From NCBI GenBank assembly GCA_016285645.1, contig JAEERC010000002.1, forward strand, positions 1 to 38,602: DNA of 38,602 nt, given 5' to 3'. The notes beneath the pieces were generated by a model. The model was not told where the DNA came from. It saw only the letters and a program-made list of their open reading frames with translations, and did no database searches. This document shows, piece after piece, positions 15,756 to 24,079 of the stretch (position 1 is its first letter; each line of letters begins with the position of its first letter). A program made the translations under genes and the position numbers. The DNA comes from Clostridiaceae bacterium (GTDB lineage: Bacteria; Bacillota; Clostridia; Oscillospirales; Acutalibacteraceae).

Positions 15756-17306
15756 TTATTTTTTCTCCTCGTGATAAGAGTTTTCGGTGTTGACATTCCA
15801 GATGTTTTCCTTGCTCTTTTTTCCCGAGAGCAGGTTGGAAACCGCCTCAATCGATGTTGCCATGGAGTGGTCCATATTGTTGTATCTGTGCTGACCGTTC
15901 CTGCCCACGCAGAAAAGATTGTCAAAGCCGTCAAGGAACGAAATGACCTTGTCAATTTCGCCGTAGGTGTCAAAATAAGCAGGGTACGCCTTTTTCACTT
16001 TTTCTCGGTGGCTGTCGAAAACCTTTGTTTCGCCGTCGATTATGCCCATTTTTTTAAGTTCGCCAACGGCTTTTTTAACGCAATCTTCCTCGCTCATATT
16101 CCAGAACTCATCGCCCTCGTTGCAGAAATACTCAAGACCGAGCCATACGGTGTTCAGAGGATCCTTTACAAGGTAGGGCGACCAGTTGTTGAAAACCTGA
16201 ATTCTGCCGAGTTTTACGCCTGTGTCCTGCACATAAATCCAGCAGTCGGGAACAATGTTGCCGAGAGTTTTTATTTTTGTTTCATTCTTTATCGCAAGGC
16301 GGTCAACAAGCAGACCGACCGTAACGAAATCACGGTAGGGCAGCCCGCCCGCGATTCTTCTTACATCCTCCGGCGCGCAGTCCGTTCCGTTTATAAGATC
16401 TTTGAGCGGCATTGACGAAAAGAAGAAGTCGCCCTCAAAGGTCTCCTCTTTTCCGTCCCTCACATAGCCCACGGCGGTGATTTTTCCGCCGTTCGTGATT
16501 ATCTTTTCGGCTCTGCAGTTCTTTATGATTTTTCCGCCGAGTTTTTCAAACTCGTCAGCCGCCGTCTCCCACAGCTGACCGGGTCCGTATTTCGGGTAGG
16601 TGAATTCCTCTATCAGCGAGGTTTCAACCTCCTTGTTCTTTGAGGGAATCATCTTGCCCAGAACATCTTTTATAACCGCCGATATCGACAGCCCTTTCAC
16701 CCTCTGCGCTCCCCAGTCCGCGGAAATCTGCGACGGGTGTCTGCCCCAGAGTTTTTCGGTGTAACCCTCAAAAAACATTGAGTAGAGCGTTTTGCCGAAG
16801 CGGTTTATATAGAAGTCCTCAAGCGAGTTTTCTTCTCTCTTGAAAGCGCAGGCGTGAAGGTAGCCGAAGCCCGATCTGACCGTGCGCCCGAAGCCCATAT
16901 TTATAAATGTCTGCGGCTTCATCGAAATAGGATAATCGAAAAACTTGTTGAGGTAATATATGCGCGAAATCCTCTGCCGCAGAAGCATAACCCTGTCCTG
17001 CGTTTCGGGGTCGGGTCCGCCCTCGTTCAGTTCCTTTTCCCTGCCGAGGATTTTATCATCCAGCGACGGCTTTCCCTGCAGCGGCATAAGGGCGTTCCAG
17101 CGTTCGTTTACGCGCTCATCCTTTGAAAAGAATCTGTGGCCGCCTATATCCATACGGTTGCCGTTGTAAAAAACCGTGCGCGATATTCCGCCGATACAAT
17201 CGCTCTCTTCTATAATAATTACATCATATTCATCGCTGTTACGCAGTATTTCAAGCCCCGCCGTAATGCCCGCGGGGCCCGCGCCTATGATGACAACCTT
17301 TTTCAT
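15756..17306 (-). CDS. NAD(P)/FAD-dependent oxidoreductase (UDP-galactopyranose mutase-like superfamily)
   Basis: A 516-aa flavoprotein. An FAD-binding VIIGAGPAGITAGLEIL at the N-terminus is followed by ESDCIGGISRTV and NRMDIGGHRFF, as in UDP-galactopyranose mutase and protoporphyrinogen oxidase-like proteins. GYTEKLWGRHP near residue 180 is typical of the branch found in surface polysaccharide clusters. A C-terminal FAD motif reads LFCVGRNGQHRYNNMDHSM. The exact substrate is unknown; a sugar-nucleotide or lipid-linked sugar is the usual guess for this branch. It starts 11 bp after the kinase-like gene, and the polytopic membrane gene follows with no gap, suggesting one cell-surface glycan operon. 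Confidence 0.75.
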   Translation of the reverse strand: MKKVVIIGAGPAGITAGLEILRNSDEYDVIIIEESDCIGGISRTVFYNGNRMDIGGHRFFSKDERVNERWNALMPLQGKPSLDDKILGREKELNEGGPDPETQDRVMLLRQRISRIYYLNKFFDYPISMKPQTFINMGFGRTVRSGFGYLHACAFKREENSLEDFYINRFGKTLYSMFFEGYTEKLWGRHPSQISADWGAQRVKGLSISAVIKDVLGKMIPSKNKEVETSLIEEFTYPKYGPGQLWETAADEFEKLGGKIIKNCRAEKIITNGGKITAVGYVRDGKEETFEGDFFFSSMPLKDLINGTDCAPEDVRRIAGGLPYRDFVTVGLLVDRLAIKNETKIKTLGNIVPDCWIYVQDTGVKLGRIQVFNNWSPYLVKDPLNTVWLGLEYFCNEGDEFWNMSEEDCVKKAVGELKKMGIIDGETKVFDSHREKVKKAYPAYFDTYGEIDKVISFLDGFDNLFCVGRNGQHRYNNMDHSMATSIEAVSNLLSGKKSKENIWNVNTENSYHEEKK

Positions 17307-17317
17307 AATATTCTCCG

Positions 17318-17851
17318 TTATCCGTTGAGGTATTTTTCGTATTCTCCGAGTATTTTCGCCACATTGAGAGCAACGGCGCTCTCCTCGCAGTCAACAGTGA
17401 TGTCGGCGTATTTCATATAGAGCGCCTCGCGGCTTCTGAACATATCGAGCATCGTTTCTCCCTCGTGCAGAAGAATGCCGCGCGTGGCAAGGTCGGTAAT
17501 TCTCTCCATCATGCAGTCAAAGGTGATTTTGAGATAGACAATAACGCCGTTTTCCGCGAGATTCTTCATAGCGCTTTCGTAGCATACCGCGCTGCCTCCC
17601 GTTGCTATAACGGTGTTTTCCGCCCTGAGTTCAGAAAGAATCCTCTCCTCAGCGCAGGCGAAATAATCCGTGCCCTTTGTGTCGATTATCTCCTGCAGGC
17701 GCATACCCTCGCTCTGCTGAATGAGCAGGTCGGTGTCGAGAAAATCCTTGCACGAAAGTTTGCCCAGCAGAACACCGCAGGTGCTCTTTCCGCTGCCCGG
17801 CATACCGATAAGCACAATATTGCTTTTTGTTTTGTCAGAATTGTTTTTCAT
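17318..17851 (-). CDS. aroK: Shikimate kinase-like P-loop protein
   Basis: A 177-aa nucleoside monophosphate kinase-fold protein that would phosphorylate shikimate if canonical. Walker A is GMPGSGKST (16-24), with DTD at 39-41. The usual shikimate-binding Arg of the F-R-x-x-E motif is Ala65 (YFACAEE). The GGG loop is GGS (85-87, in VIATGGSAV). The lid Arg124 (TRGILL) and Arg141 (SREALY) remain. So it belongs to a shikimate kinase-like branch whose substrate may differ. It opens a three-gene run with the FAD oxidoreductase and the GT-C-like protein, an unusual place for an aromatic-pathway gene. Confidence 0.7.
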   Translation of the reverse strand: MKNNSDKTKSNIVLIGMPGSGKSTCGVLLGKLSCKDFLDTDLLIQQSEGMRLQEIIDTKGTDYFACAEERILSELRAENTVIATGGSAVCYESAMKNLAENGVIVYLKITFDCMMERITDLATRGILLHEGETMLDMFRSREALYMKYADITVDCEESAVALNVAKILGEYEKYLNG

Positions 17852-17950
17852 GTCACCGCCCCCGAAATCTTATTATAACATTATTGATTATATAATTCAA
17901 TCGGATATATGAGGTCATAAAATTTTAACATTTTCTTAATTTTAAAAATG

Positions 17951-17979
17951 TTGTATGTACCGCGTCCGCGTGCTATAAT
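17951..17979 (+). promoter_or_regulatory. Promoter of the 29-aa peptide gene
   Basis: TTGTAT (17951-17956) and TATAAT (17974-17979), 17-bp spacer with a GC-rich centre (CGCGTCCGCG). The ribosome binding site GGGAGGA follows about 20 bp later. Confidence 0.7.
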
Positions 17980-18012
17980 AACCGTACAATAATATTTCGG
18001 GAGGAAAATGAA

Positions 18013-18102
18013 ATGTTACAGTCAATCTTATACGCAGTTGACGGAATCCTTGACACGGTATCTTCCTTCGTGGTAAGCATACTGTTCTTCCTTTTCGGAT
18101 AA
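18013..18102 (+). CDS. 29-aa hydrophobic peptide
   Basis: A short ORF encoding MLQSILYAVDGILDTV followed by SSFVVSILFFLFG. It is nearly all hydrophobic, with two Asp residues (10 and 14), so it is probably membrane-associated. GGGAGGA lies seven bases before the ATG. A consensus promoter sits upstream and a very strong terminator 27 bases after the stop, so it has its own transcription unit of about 180 bases. An overlapping 22-codon ORF begins at 18008 in another frame but is too close to the ribosome binding site and lower in quality. Function unknown: candidates are a membrane-acting peptide, a type I toxin-like peptide or a small regulator. Confidence 0.6.
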   Translation: MLQSILYAVDGILDTVSSFVVSILFFLFG

Positions 18103-18128
18103 TCAACAAAAAAATTCAACAGGAACTA

Positions 18129-18165
18129 AACCGGGTGCGCCGAGTTTCGGCGCAACCCGGTTTTT
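18129..18165 (+). terminator. Terminator of the 29-aa peptide gene
   Basis: A 15-bp stem with one bulge (AACCGGGT+GCGCCGA against TCGGCGC+A+ACCCGGTT), three-base loop, then TTTTT. It is one of the strongest hairpins in the window. Confidence 0.9.
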
Positions 18166-18282
18166 CATTGCCGCGGTCAAACGGCTTTTCAATCGGGATT
18201 CAACTTCCCTGTCTCATTCATTGCTTTATTTGCTTTTTACGAAAAAACAAATTAATAAACTGTAACTTTTTATCCCGTTTCA

Positions 18283-18310
18283 TTGACATTGATTATTGTT
18301 GTAATATAAT
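18283..18310 (+). promoter_or_regulatory. Promoter of the transglutaminase-like gene
   Basis: TTGACA (18283-18288) and TATAAT (18305-18310), 16-bp spacer, with a GAAGGATGATAT ribosome binding region before the ATG at 18363. Confidence 0.75.
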
Positions 18311-18362
18311 GAGTAAATGAACGGCAGGGCGTTCTGCCCGCAAAAAGAAAGAAGGATGATAT

Positions 18363-19493
18363 ATGTTTGAAAAAATACTGCTTTCGGTAATTGCTGTTAT
18401 TACCGCCGCGTCGCTCGTGTTCGGCGTGAACAACACTCTCGCTCAGAAGAAGATAATCGAGGATGTCAATGAAATATCCAAGCGATACAGCAATGAGGAT
18501 GTTGCGTCAGAGGACGATGTTACAATCGCCGGCGAGTTCGAAATAAAATCGACCAGACAGATTTCGGACGCCTATATCGGCGGCGACACATCAGCCCTCA
18601 GCGAGCGCGATAAAGAAACGCTCGATATGGCGAAAGCCGTTATAAAAGAATACATCACGGACGGTATGACCGATTGTGAAAAGGAGGAAGCGATATATAA
18701 ATATCTTACCTCCGAAATGAAGTTTGACAGCGGTCTGCTCACCGTAATACCTCAGACAAGCGCCGACAGCGACAATCCCTTCGGCGTACTGAAAAACCAC
18801 AACGCGGTGTGCGTGGGCTACGCCACAACTTTCAGACTGCTTATGCAGATGCTCGGTTTCGATTGCATGGTTGTTCACAACACCGACCTTACCCACACCT
18901 GGAATCTCATAAAGCTTGACGGCGAGTGGTACCATACGGACTGCTATATGGACAGCGAAGTTTCCAACTACTGCAACTTCAATATGAACGATGACCTGTG
19001 CTCTCAGAATCACGACTGGAACAGGGATTTCTTCCCCGCCGCGAACGGTTTGAAATACAACTACGCCGTGATGAACTGCGAAGAAATCGAAGACTTATAC
19101 TCAATACCCGAATTCGTAAACGGCAAAATAAACGAAGACGATATTCCCGATTCCTTCAGCTGCTCATTCAGGAAAAAAATTGATAAGGACAGCGAAATTG
19201 TCGCCCGCTATATATGCGACACAATCGCGGCAACGCTCAACAACGGCGAGGGCGAATACTACGAGTTCCGCTGGATAGCGGGAGAAGACGGTGAATATAT
19301 TCTGTGGGTCTGCCGCAACGATTACTCGGGTGAGTACGATTACAGCGAGATTCCCGATGACATACTTGAAAAGGCGAACGCCGCAATAGAGGAGCAGTTC
19401 CCGGATTATCTGACTCCGTCCGAGGAATACGACTACGGTGAAACCGATATGTATTATTACACGGACGGCGACAATACTTACGCCGCGGGATGA
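18363..19493 (+). CDS. Membrane-anchored transglutaminase-like protein
   Basis: A 376-aa exported protein. An N-terminal hydrophobic segment (about residues 4-22) forms a signal anchor. The transglutaminase/protease-like core has its catalytic triad in order: Cys150 (NHNAVCVGYATTF), His178 (LTHTWNLI) and Asp193 (EWYHTDCYMD). An extended acidic region of over 150 residues follows. Such proteins hydrolyse or crosslink amide bonds at the cell surface; the substrate is unknown. It has its own promoter. The next gene, a lipoprotein, starts 11 bases after the stop, so the pair is probably cotranscribed. The acidic, Tyr-rich C-terminus (YDYGETDMYYYTDGDN) is unusual. Confidence 0.75.
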   Translation: MFEKILLSVIAVITAASLVFGVNNTLAQKKIIEDVNEISKRYSNEDVASEDDVTIAGEFEIKSTRQISDAYIGGDTSALSERDKETLDMAKAVIKEYITDGMTDCEKEEAIYKYLTSEMKFDSGLLTVIPQTSADSDNPFGVLKNHNAVCVGYATTFRLLMQMLGFDCMVVHNTDLTHTWNLIKLDGEWYHTDCYMDSEVSNYCNFNMNDDLCSQNHDWNRDFFPAANGLKYNYAVMNCEEIEDLYSIPEFVNGKINEDDIPDSFSCSFRKKIDKDSEIVARYICDTIAATLNNGEGEYYEFRWIAGEDGEYILWVCRNDYSGEYDYSEIPDDILEKANAAIEEQFPDYLTPSEEYDYGETDMYYYTDGDNTYAAG

Positions 19494-19504
19494 GGGAACC
19501 TGAT

Positions 19505-20005
19505 ATGAAAAAACACATTATTCCCGCCGTTCTGCTTATACTCGCCCTTGTGCTCACATCCTGCTCGGCGGGCTCGCCGGCGGAGAAAAAGGAAATAAGT
19601 ATGTATGACCTATGCGCCGCCATGAAAAACGCGGGCGCGAACCTCGCGGATATGTCATACGCGAGCAGCGAGGATGAAAACGCGGAGGAACTGCTTTCGG
19701 CAATCGCGGATTTCGATTATGAAAAAGTGGAATCCTTCTTTATTCTCTACGCAACCGACGGCAGCAAAAGCGCGGACGAGATAGTGGTTGTTTCGGCAAA
19801 GGATTCCGCTTACACCGGGGAGATGACCGCTCTTCTGAGAAACCACCTTGAATACAGAACTTCGCTCTACAAAACCTACGGGCCGGGGCAGGTTCCCAAA
19901 CTTGAAAAGGCGAAAGTTTTCTCCGAAGGCAGCCTCGCCGTGTTCATAGCAGCCGATGACGCCCCGCAGATACAAAACGCGTTTTACACATTCATAAACG
20001 GCTGA
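19505..20005 (+). CDS. DUF4358 lipoprotein
   Basis: A 166-aa predicted lipoprotein. MKKHIIPAVLLILALVLTSC is a signal peptide with lipobox LTSC, so Cys20 would be lipidated and the protein anchored outside the membrane. The mature part matches the DUF4358 pattern, a small alpha/beta domain in Clostridia of unknown function. I chose the ATG at 19505 over the in-frame ATG at 19490 because GAGGG at 19492-19496 lies at the right distance and the leader is then canonical. It follows the transglutaminase-like gene by 11 bases, suggesting shared export to the cell surface. Confidence 0.7.
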   Translation: MKKHIIPAVLLILALVLTSCSAGSPAEKKEISMYDLCAAMKNAGANLADMSYASSEDENAEELLSAIADFDYEKVESFFILYATDGSKSADEIVVVSAKDSAYTGEMTALLRNHLEYRTSLYKTYGPGQVPKLEKAKVFSEGSLAVFIAADDAPQIQNAFYTFING

Positions 20006-20023
20006 CAGTACAAACCGGAACTC

Positions 20024-20159
20024 GTTGGGCAGTGCCCGACAATGAATTGCGCCTGACGGCGCGTGATTTGCCTTGCGGCATGAATTGTTCCTTCGGAACA
20101 TGAATTGCCCTGCGGGTATCGGTCGCAATTCAAATCACGGAGCGAAGTGAGAAATCAAG
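20024..20159. repeat. Hairpin-array intergenic element
   Basis: A string of short hairpins separated by the spacer ATGAATT: GTTGGGC/GCCCGAC, GCGCCTGACGGCGC, GCCTTGCGGC, GTTCCTTCGGAAC and GCCCTGCGGG. A related piece (ACAGCATGAATTGCTCTGCGGGGC) occurs at about 38537-38561. The pattern is that of a dispersed non-coding element, probably of MITE or REP-like type, in this lineage. The gap at 20006-20357 also holds a terminator and the promoter of the surface protein. Confidence 0.5.
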
Positions 20160-20185
20160 ACAAAGCCGAATCATTAAAAAACACA

Positions 20186-20229
20186 CCCCCGAAGCATTGG
20201 AAATCTTCCTCTGCCCGGGGGATATTTTT
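20186..20229 (+). terminator. Terminator, first copy of a repeated form
   Basis: CCCCCG/CGGGGG stem with a long imperfect middle, then TATTTTTATGCC. Nearly the same sequence recurs at 23805-23846, flanking the surface protein gene. It would end the DUF4358 transcript. Confidence 0.55.
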
Positions 20230-20284
20230 ATGCCTGCTTGTTGATTGTTTCTTCCCCGTTCCGCCTTATTTTTCAACAAATGTA

Positions 20285-20314
20285 TTGTAAATATGTGTAT
20301 TGATATGATAAAAT
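20285..20314 (+). promoter_or_regulatory. Possible promoter of the surface protein gene
   Basis: TTGTAA (20285-20290) and TAAAAT (20309-20314), 18-bp spacer, with GGAGGAAGAGCT before the ATG at 20358. Weak boxes but well placed. Confidence 0.4.
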
Positions 20315-20357
20315 ATTTTTATAAGCGTTTCTCAGATTATAACTTGGAGGAAGAGCT

Positions 20358-23300
20358 ATGAAAATGACAAAGAAGATTTTATCCCTTCTGCTCGCACTTT
20401 TGCTGGTGCCGGGCGTGTGCGTTGTTGCGCCTGTTACGGCGGGCGCGGAGGAAACCGGCAAGGCAATCCGTTTTGTGAAAAACGGGGTTTTGGATGATAT
20501 ATCTGGTGCGTATAACAGCATCATCTGGTTCGGTAATTACCGGCAGAGTAGCGACGGAAACGGCGGATTTAACAATGATCCTATTAAATGGGAAATACTT
20601 GATACGGTTGACAACAGCAAATTGTTTCTGCTTTCCACGTATAATCTTGACTTGCATGTATACGTTGTAAATAGCTTCCCTATAACATGGGAGCAATGTA
20701 ATTTGCGTTTTTGGCTGAATACATATATCACGCAGGAACAGTATGACCTAGGCGTGCCGTTGCGTTCCCATTTTATGGATGACGCCTTCAGTTTGGCTGA
20801 AATAGCGGCAATTGCCGAAACAGAAGTTAAAAATGACCCTGACCCTTTCTACAACACACCCGGAGGCAACGATACAACAGATTATGTTTTCCCGCTCTCA
20901 TACAACGAGGCATCGCTCTTGCGATTTTATAATGCATCCGTTTCGCGCAAAGCACAACTTACGGAATATGCGGCGGATAGGGCAGTCAGTTTAGGTGTTG
21001 ACTCTTCCGTTGCTTCTGCCGGTCAATATTATAAGTATTGGCTTCGTTCACCCGGAAGCAACCCGTATAAGGCAACAATCATTACCGAAGATGGCAGTTT
21101 CAGTGAGGAAAACACAACATCAGGAACCGTTGCTGTGCGACCTGCTTTGAAATTGAATACAAATGCTATTTTATTCACTTCCGCCGCCGAAAATGGTAAA
21201 ACAGGAAACGGCGCTCTTAAAGAAATTGCCGATTACAACGGCAGCGATTGGAAGATGACGCTGCTGGATGAAAGCCGCAATTTTTCCGTGGCTCAGACGG
21301 CGGTGTCTGCAATGCCGAGAGAAAGACTCTCTATGGCTTATACCGGCGCAACGGTGGGTGATAATGAATATATCTCCGCGATTCTGACGGATTCGGAAGG
21401 TAATGCCGTGTATTACGGCAGGCTGGCGCAGCCCGCGCAGACAGACGGAACTCTGAATTTTTCCGTGCCCGCGGGTATTTCCGAAGGCAACTATACACTT
21501 AAATTTTTTAATGAACAGTATAACGGCGATTACAAAACTGACTATGCAAGTGCTTTTGTTGATATACCTCTGACAGTTACATATCCCAACACGCTGTATC
21601 TTGTGCAAAACGGTGCTGTGGATGGTGTTTTCGGTGCGCAGCAGACCAATGTCTGGTTTGGTAATTACCAGCAGTCTAACAGTTGTGAGTTTGTCAGTCC
21701 TGCTGAGCCGATAAAGTGGCGCGTGCTCTCAAATTCTGACGGCAGATTGCTCCTGCTTGCGGATCAGAGACTGGACAGGGTTCCATATAACACATCATCG
21801 GGTGATGCTGTCACATGGGAGACCGGCACCCTGCGCGCGTGGCTGAACAATAACAGCAACAATCCATACGGCGACAGTTTTATAGGCACTGCTTCCAGCT
21901 CGGGCGAAATTGCGGTGATTGCCGAAACGCAACTGCAAAACCCGGATAATCCCGTCTACGGCACTTCCGGCGGAAACGATACGGTGGACAAGATATTCCT
22001 TCTGTCTGTCGCTGATGCGACGAACACGGATTATGGCTTTACAGACGCAAATACCCGTGTCGCATCATCCACCGCTTATGCGGGCACGGGAGGACACAAC
22101 GGCCCGGGTGTATATATCGTAGTAACTATAGATGGTTCCCCGGGACCTTCGTGGTGGCTTCGCACACCCGGCGGCAGCAGTGATTCCGTAGCGTATGTCG
22201 ACAGTAAAGGCGGTGTGCGCTGCGATGGTTATCCCGAGAACAACATATATAACCTGGTTCGTCCTGCTTTGAATGTGGATTTGAACTCCGTTCTCTTCAC
22301 CTCTGCCGCAACAGGAGGCAAGCCGGGCGGCGGAGAGCTTACACGAATCGACAAAAGAAGCACACCCGAATGGAAACTGACACTGCTGGATGAAAACCGC
22401 GATTTCACCGTGAGCCAAACGGAGGTTTCTGCCATGCCGGGCAAAACAGTTTCTCTGACTTACTCCGGCGCTTCAGTGGGCAATAAAGAATATGTATCTG
22501 TAATTCTTGCGGATACGGACGGCAAAGCTTTATATTACGGCAGGCTGGCACAGCCGACAGAGGCGAACGGAACAGTATCATTTACGGTGCCCGAAGATCT
22601 TCCCGAAGGCAGCTACACGCTGAAGGCATTCAGCGAACAGTATAACGGTGATTACAAAACAGACTACGCAAGTGCTTTTGCCGATGTGACTCTGAAGGCC
22701 GGTGCTGACGGTGAGAGAATTACAGGCGTTGCCATTGACGAAAACGGACATCTTATAATCAGCTTCGCAAACGGCGGCGTGTCAGACCTCGGCAAAGTCA
22801 CGGGAGAAAACGGCTCCGACGGACAGGACGGTCAGAACGGACAAGATGGTCAGGACGGTAATGACGGCGAAGATGGTATTACACCTCAGCTTAAAATCGG
22901 CGATGACAACTACTGGTATGTCAGTTATGACAACGGCACAAACTGGGAATGCCTTAATATAAAAGCGACCGGCGAAAACGGTCATGACGGAACCAACGGC
23001 TCCAACGGTCATGATGGCAATGACGGGCAGGATGGCGTCGGAATCAAAGATGTAAAAATTGACGAAGACGGGAATCTGATTGTTACTCTGACAAACGACA
23101 GAGAGTTCAACCTCGGTAAAATTACCGGTGAGAATGGTGCAAACGGAAGCGACGGAACAGACGGACAAAACGGTGCAGACGGAAAAACTCCTTCACTTCG
23201 CATAAACGCCGAAACGCTTGAATGGGAAGTTTCCTATGATGACGGTGCTACCTGGACCTCTCTCGGCATAAAAGCAACAGGCGAAGCCGGTCAGAACGGT

Positions 23301-23789
23301 AACGACGGTCAGAACGGAGCCGATGGTAAAGACGGTGAAGACGGCAAGGACGCTCCGACCATAACGGGTATGCATTATAACGATAATGGCGAACTGATTG
23401 TCACAATGTCAGACGGCACTGAAATCAACGCGGGCAAACCTTCGGGCAGCGATGAAACCGAAAAACCCGTTGTCACCATCAGCGGTTATGAAGCAAGCAG
23501 AAGCGTGGATTACGGCACACAGATCACCTTCCACGCGTCAGCAGATTCAATCCCCGACGGCTGTGAAATTCACTTCTTCCTCAACGGCGAGGATCAGGGC
23601 TCTTCCGACACTCTGACTGTAAACGCAACAGGCAACTTCAATGTTTGCGCAAAACTTATGAAAGGCGATTCAACTCTCAGCGAATCCAAAACTGAAAAAG
23701 TTACTGTCAAGAGCGACTTCTTCAGCAGAATTATCGCCTTCTTCAAAAAGCTGTTCAATGCAAACGCGTTTATAATCGACCAGAAATAA
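20358..23789 (+). CDS. Secreted DUF6273 repeat and collagen-like surface protein
   Basis: A 1143-aa exported protein. A signal peptide (about 1-30, ending VTAGA) is followed by two copies of a large unit (about 36-410 and 415-790). Each holds a DUF6273-type domain (IIWFGNYRQS, PIKWEIL, WLRSPG, VRPALKL in copy one) and a beta domain carrying EQYNGDYKTDYASAF. Four collagen-like G-X-Y stretches (near 815-840, 873-894, 925-944 and 975-1000; rich in G-x-D, G-x-N) alternate with a repeated VSYDNGTNWE-type beta unit. The C-terminus has an Ig-like domain, then FFSRIIAFFKKLF and a short tail, with no LPXTG. Probably an adhesin or host-contact protein at the cell surface. The function is inferred from architecture. 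It is bracketed by two copies of the same terminator. Confidence 0.7.
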   Translation: MKMTKKILSLLLALLLVPGVCVVAPVTAGAEETGKAIRFVKNGVLDDISGAYNSIIWFGNYRQSSDGNGGFNNDPIKWEILDTVDNSKLFLLSTYNLDLHVYVVNSFPITWEQCNLRFWLNTYITQEQYDLGVPLRSHFMDDAFSLAEIAAIAETEVKNDPDPFYNTPGGNDTTDYVFPLSYNEASLLRFYNASVSRKAQLTEYAADRAVSLGVDSSVASAGQYYKYWLRSPGSNPYKATIITEDGSFSEENTTSGTVAVRPALKLNTNAILFTSAAENGKTGNGALKEIADYNGSDWKMTLLDESRNFSVAQTAVSAMPRERLSMAYTGATVGDNEYISAILTDSEGNAVYYGRLAQPAQTDGTLNFSVPAGISEGNYTLKFFNEQYNGDYKTDYASAFVDIPLTVTYPNTLYLVQNGAVDGVFGAQQTNVWFGNYQQSNSCEFVSPAEPIKWRVLSNSDGRLLLLADQRLDRVPYNTSSGDAVTWETGTLRAWLNNNSNNPYGDSFIGTASSSGEIAVIAETQLQNPDNPVYGTSGGNDTVDKIFLLSVADATNTDYGFTDANTRVASSTAYAGTGGHNGPGVYIVVTIDGSPGPSWWLRTPGGSSDSVAYVDSKGGVRCDGYPENNIYNLVRPALNVDLNSVLFTSAATGGKPGGGELTRIDKRSTPEWKLTLLDENRDFTVSQTEVSAMPGKTVSLTYSGASVGNKEYVSVILADTDGKALYYGRLAQPTEANGTVSFTVPEDLPEGSYTLKAFSEQYNGDYKTDYASAFADVTLKAGADGERITGVAIDENGHLIISFANGGVSDLGKVTGENGSDGQDGQNGQDGQDGNDGEDGITPQLKIGDDNYWYVSYDNGTNWECLNIKATGENGHDGTNGSNGHDGNDGQDGVGIKDVKIDEDGNLIVTLTNDREFNLGKITGENGANGSDGTDGQNGADGKTPSLRINAETLEWEVSYDDGATWTSLGIKATGEAGQNGNDGQNGADGKDGEDGKDAPTITGMHYNDNGELIVTMSDGTEINAGKPSGSDETEKPVVTISGYEASRSVDYGTQITFHASADSIPDGCEIHFFLNGEDQGSSDTLTVNATGNFNVCAKLMKGDSTLSESKTEKVTVKSDFFSRIIAFFKKLFNANAFIIDQK

Positions 23790-23804
23790 ATACATATAAA
23801 ACAA

Positions 23805-23846
23805 CCCCCGAAGCAGGGAATTACTCCTCTGCCCGGGGGATATTTT
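23805..23846 (+). terminator. Terminator, second copy of the repeated form
   Basis: CCCCCG/CGGGGG stem, then TATTTTATGCC, 15 bases past the surface protein stop. It shares most of its sequence with the copy at 20186-20229. Confidence 0.6.
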
Positions 23847-24079
23847 ATGCCTTCTGAAACGATATGAAACGATAGAAAAGCGATTTTTAGGGGTGAGGTG
23901 TGGGTGACAGTGCAGGGGCAAAAACCCATAAATGAAACAATGAATACCCGCGCTTTTCAGCCCTTGTGTATCAATACTTTCGGGGCGCAAAAAAACGATA
24001 GCATCTTCAACGCTCTTGTATCAAAGATGCTACCTGCTATGTATCTACTACCCACGATTGATACAATGACTGCATATAA
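23847..24079. other. Intergenic junction between core and defence-like operon
   Basis: No gene seen. The segment changes composition toward AT-rich DNA. It contains the convergent operon's terminator (23989-24032), and TTGTATCAA (24016-24024) with its inverse TTGATACAA (24058-24066). A looser TGTATCAA lies near 23967. These could be remains of a junction, but no attachment repeat can be proven. Confidence 0.3.
23989..24032 (-). terminator. Terminator of the four-gene defence-like operon
   Basis: Stem TAGCATCTT (23999-24007) with AAGATGCTA (24024-24032), 16-base loop, and on the minus strand TTTTTTT after the hairpin (complement of A7 at 23989-23995). It lies 48 bases past the operon's last stop codon. 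Confidence 0.65.

Noticed and set aside
15771-16415. Plus-strand ORF of 214 codons
   Set aside because: It is antisense to the FAD oxidoreductase, whose motifs are clear on the other strand.
20024-20159. CRISPR array
   Set aside because: The repeats are short hairpins with a seven-base spacer motif, not 23-40 bp direct repeats with unique spacers, and no cas genes are present.
22782-23168. Minus-strand ORFs in the repeat part of the surface protein
   Set aside because: They arise from the low-complexity G-x-D/N codons read on the other strand.
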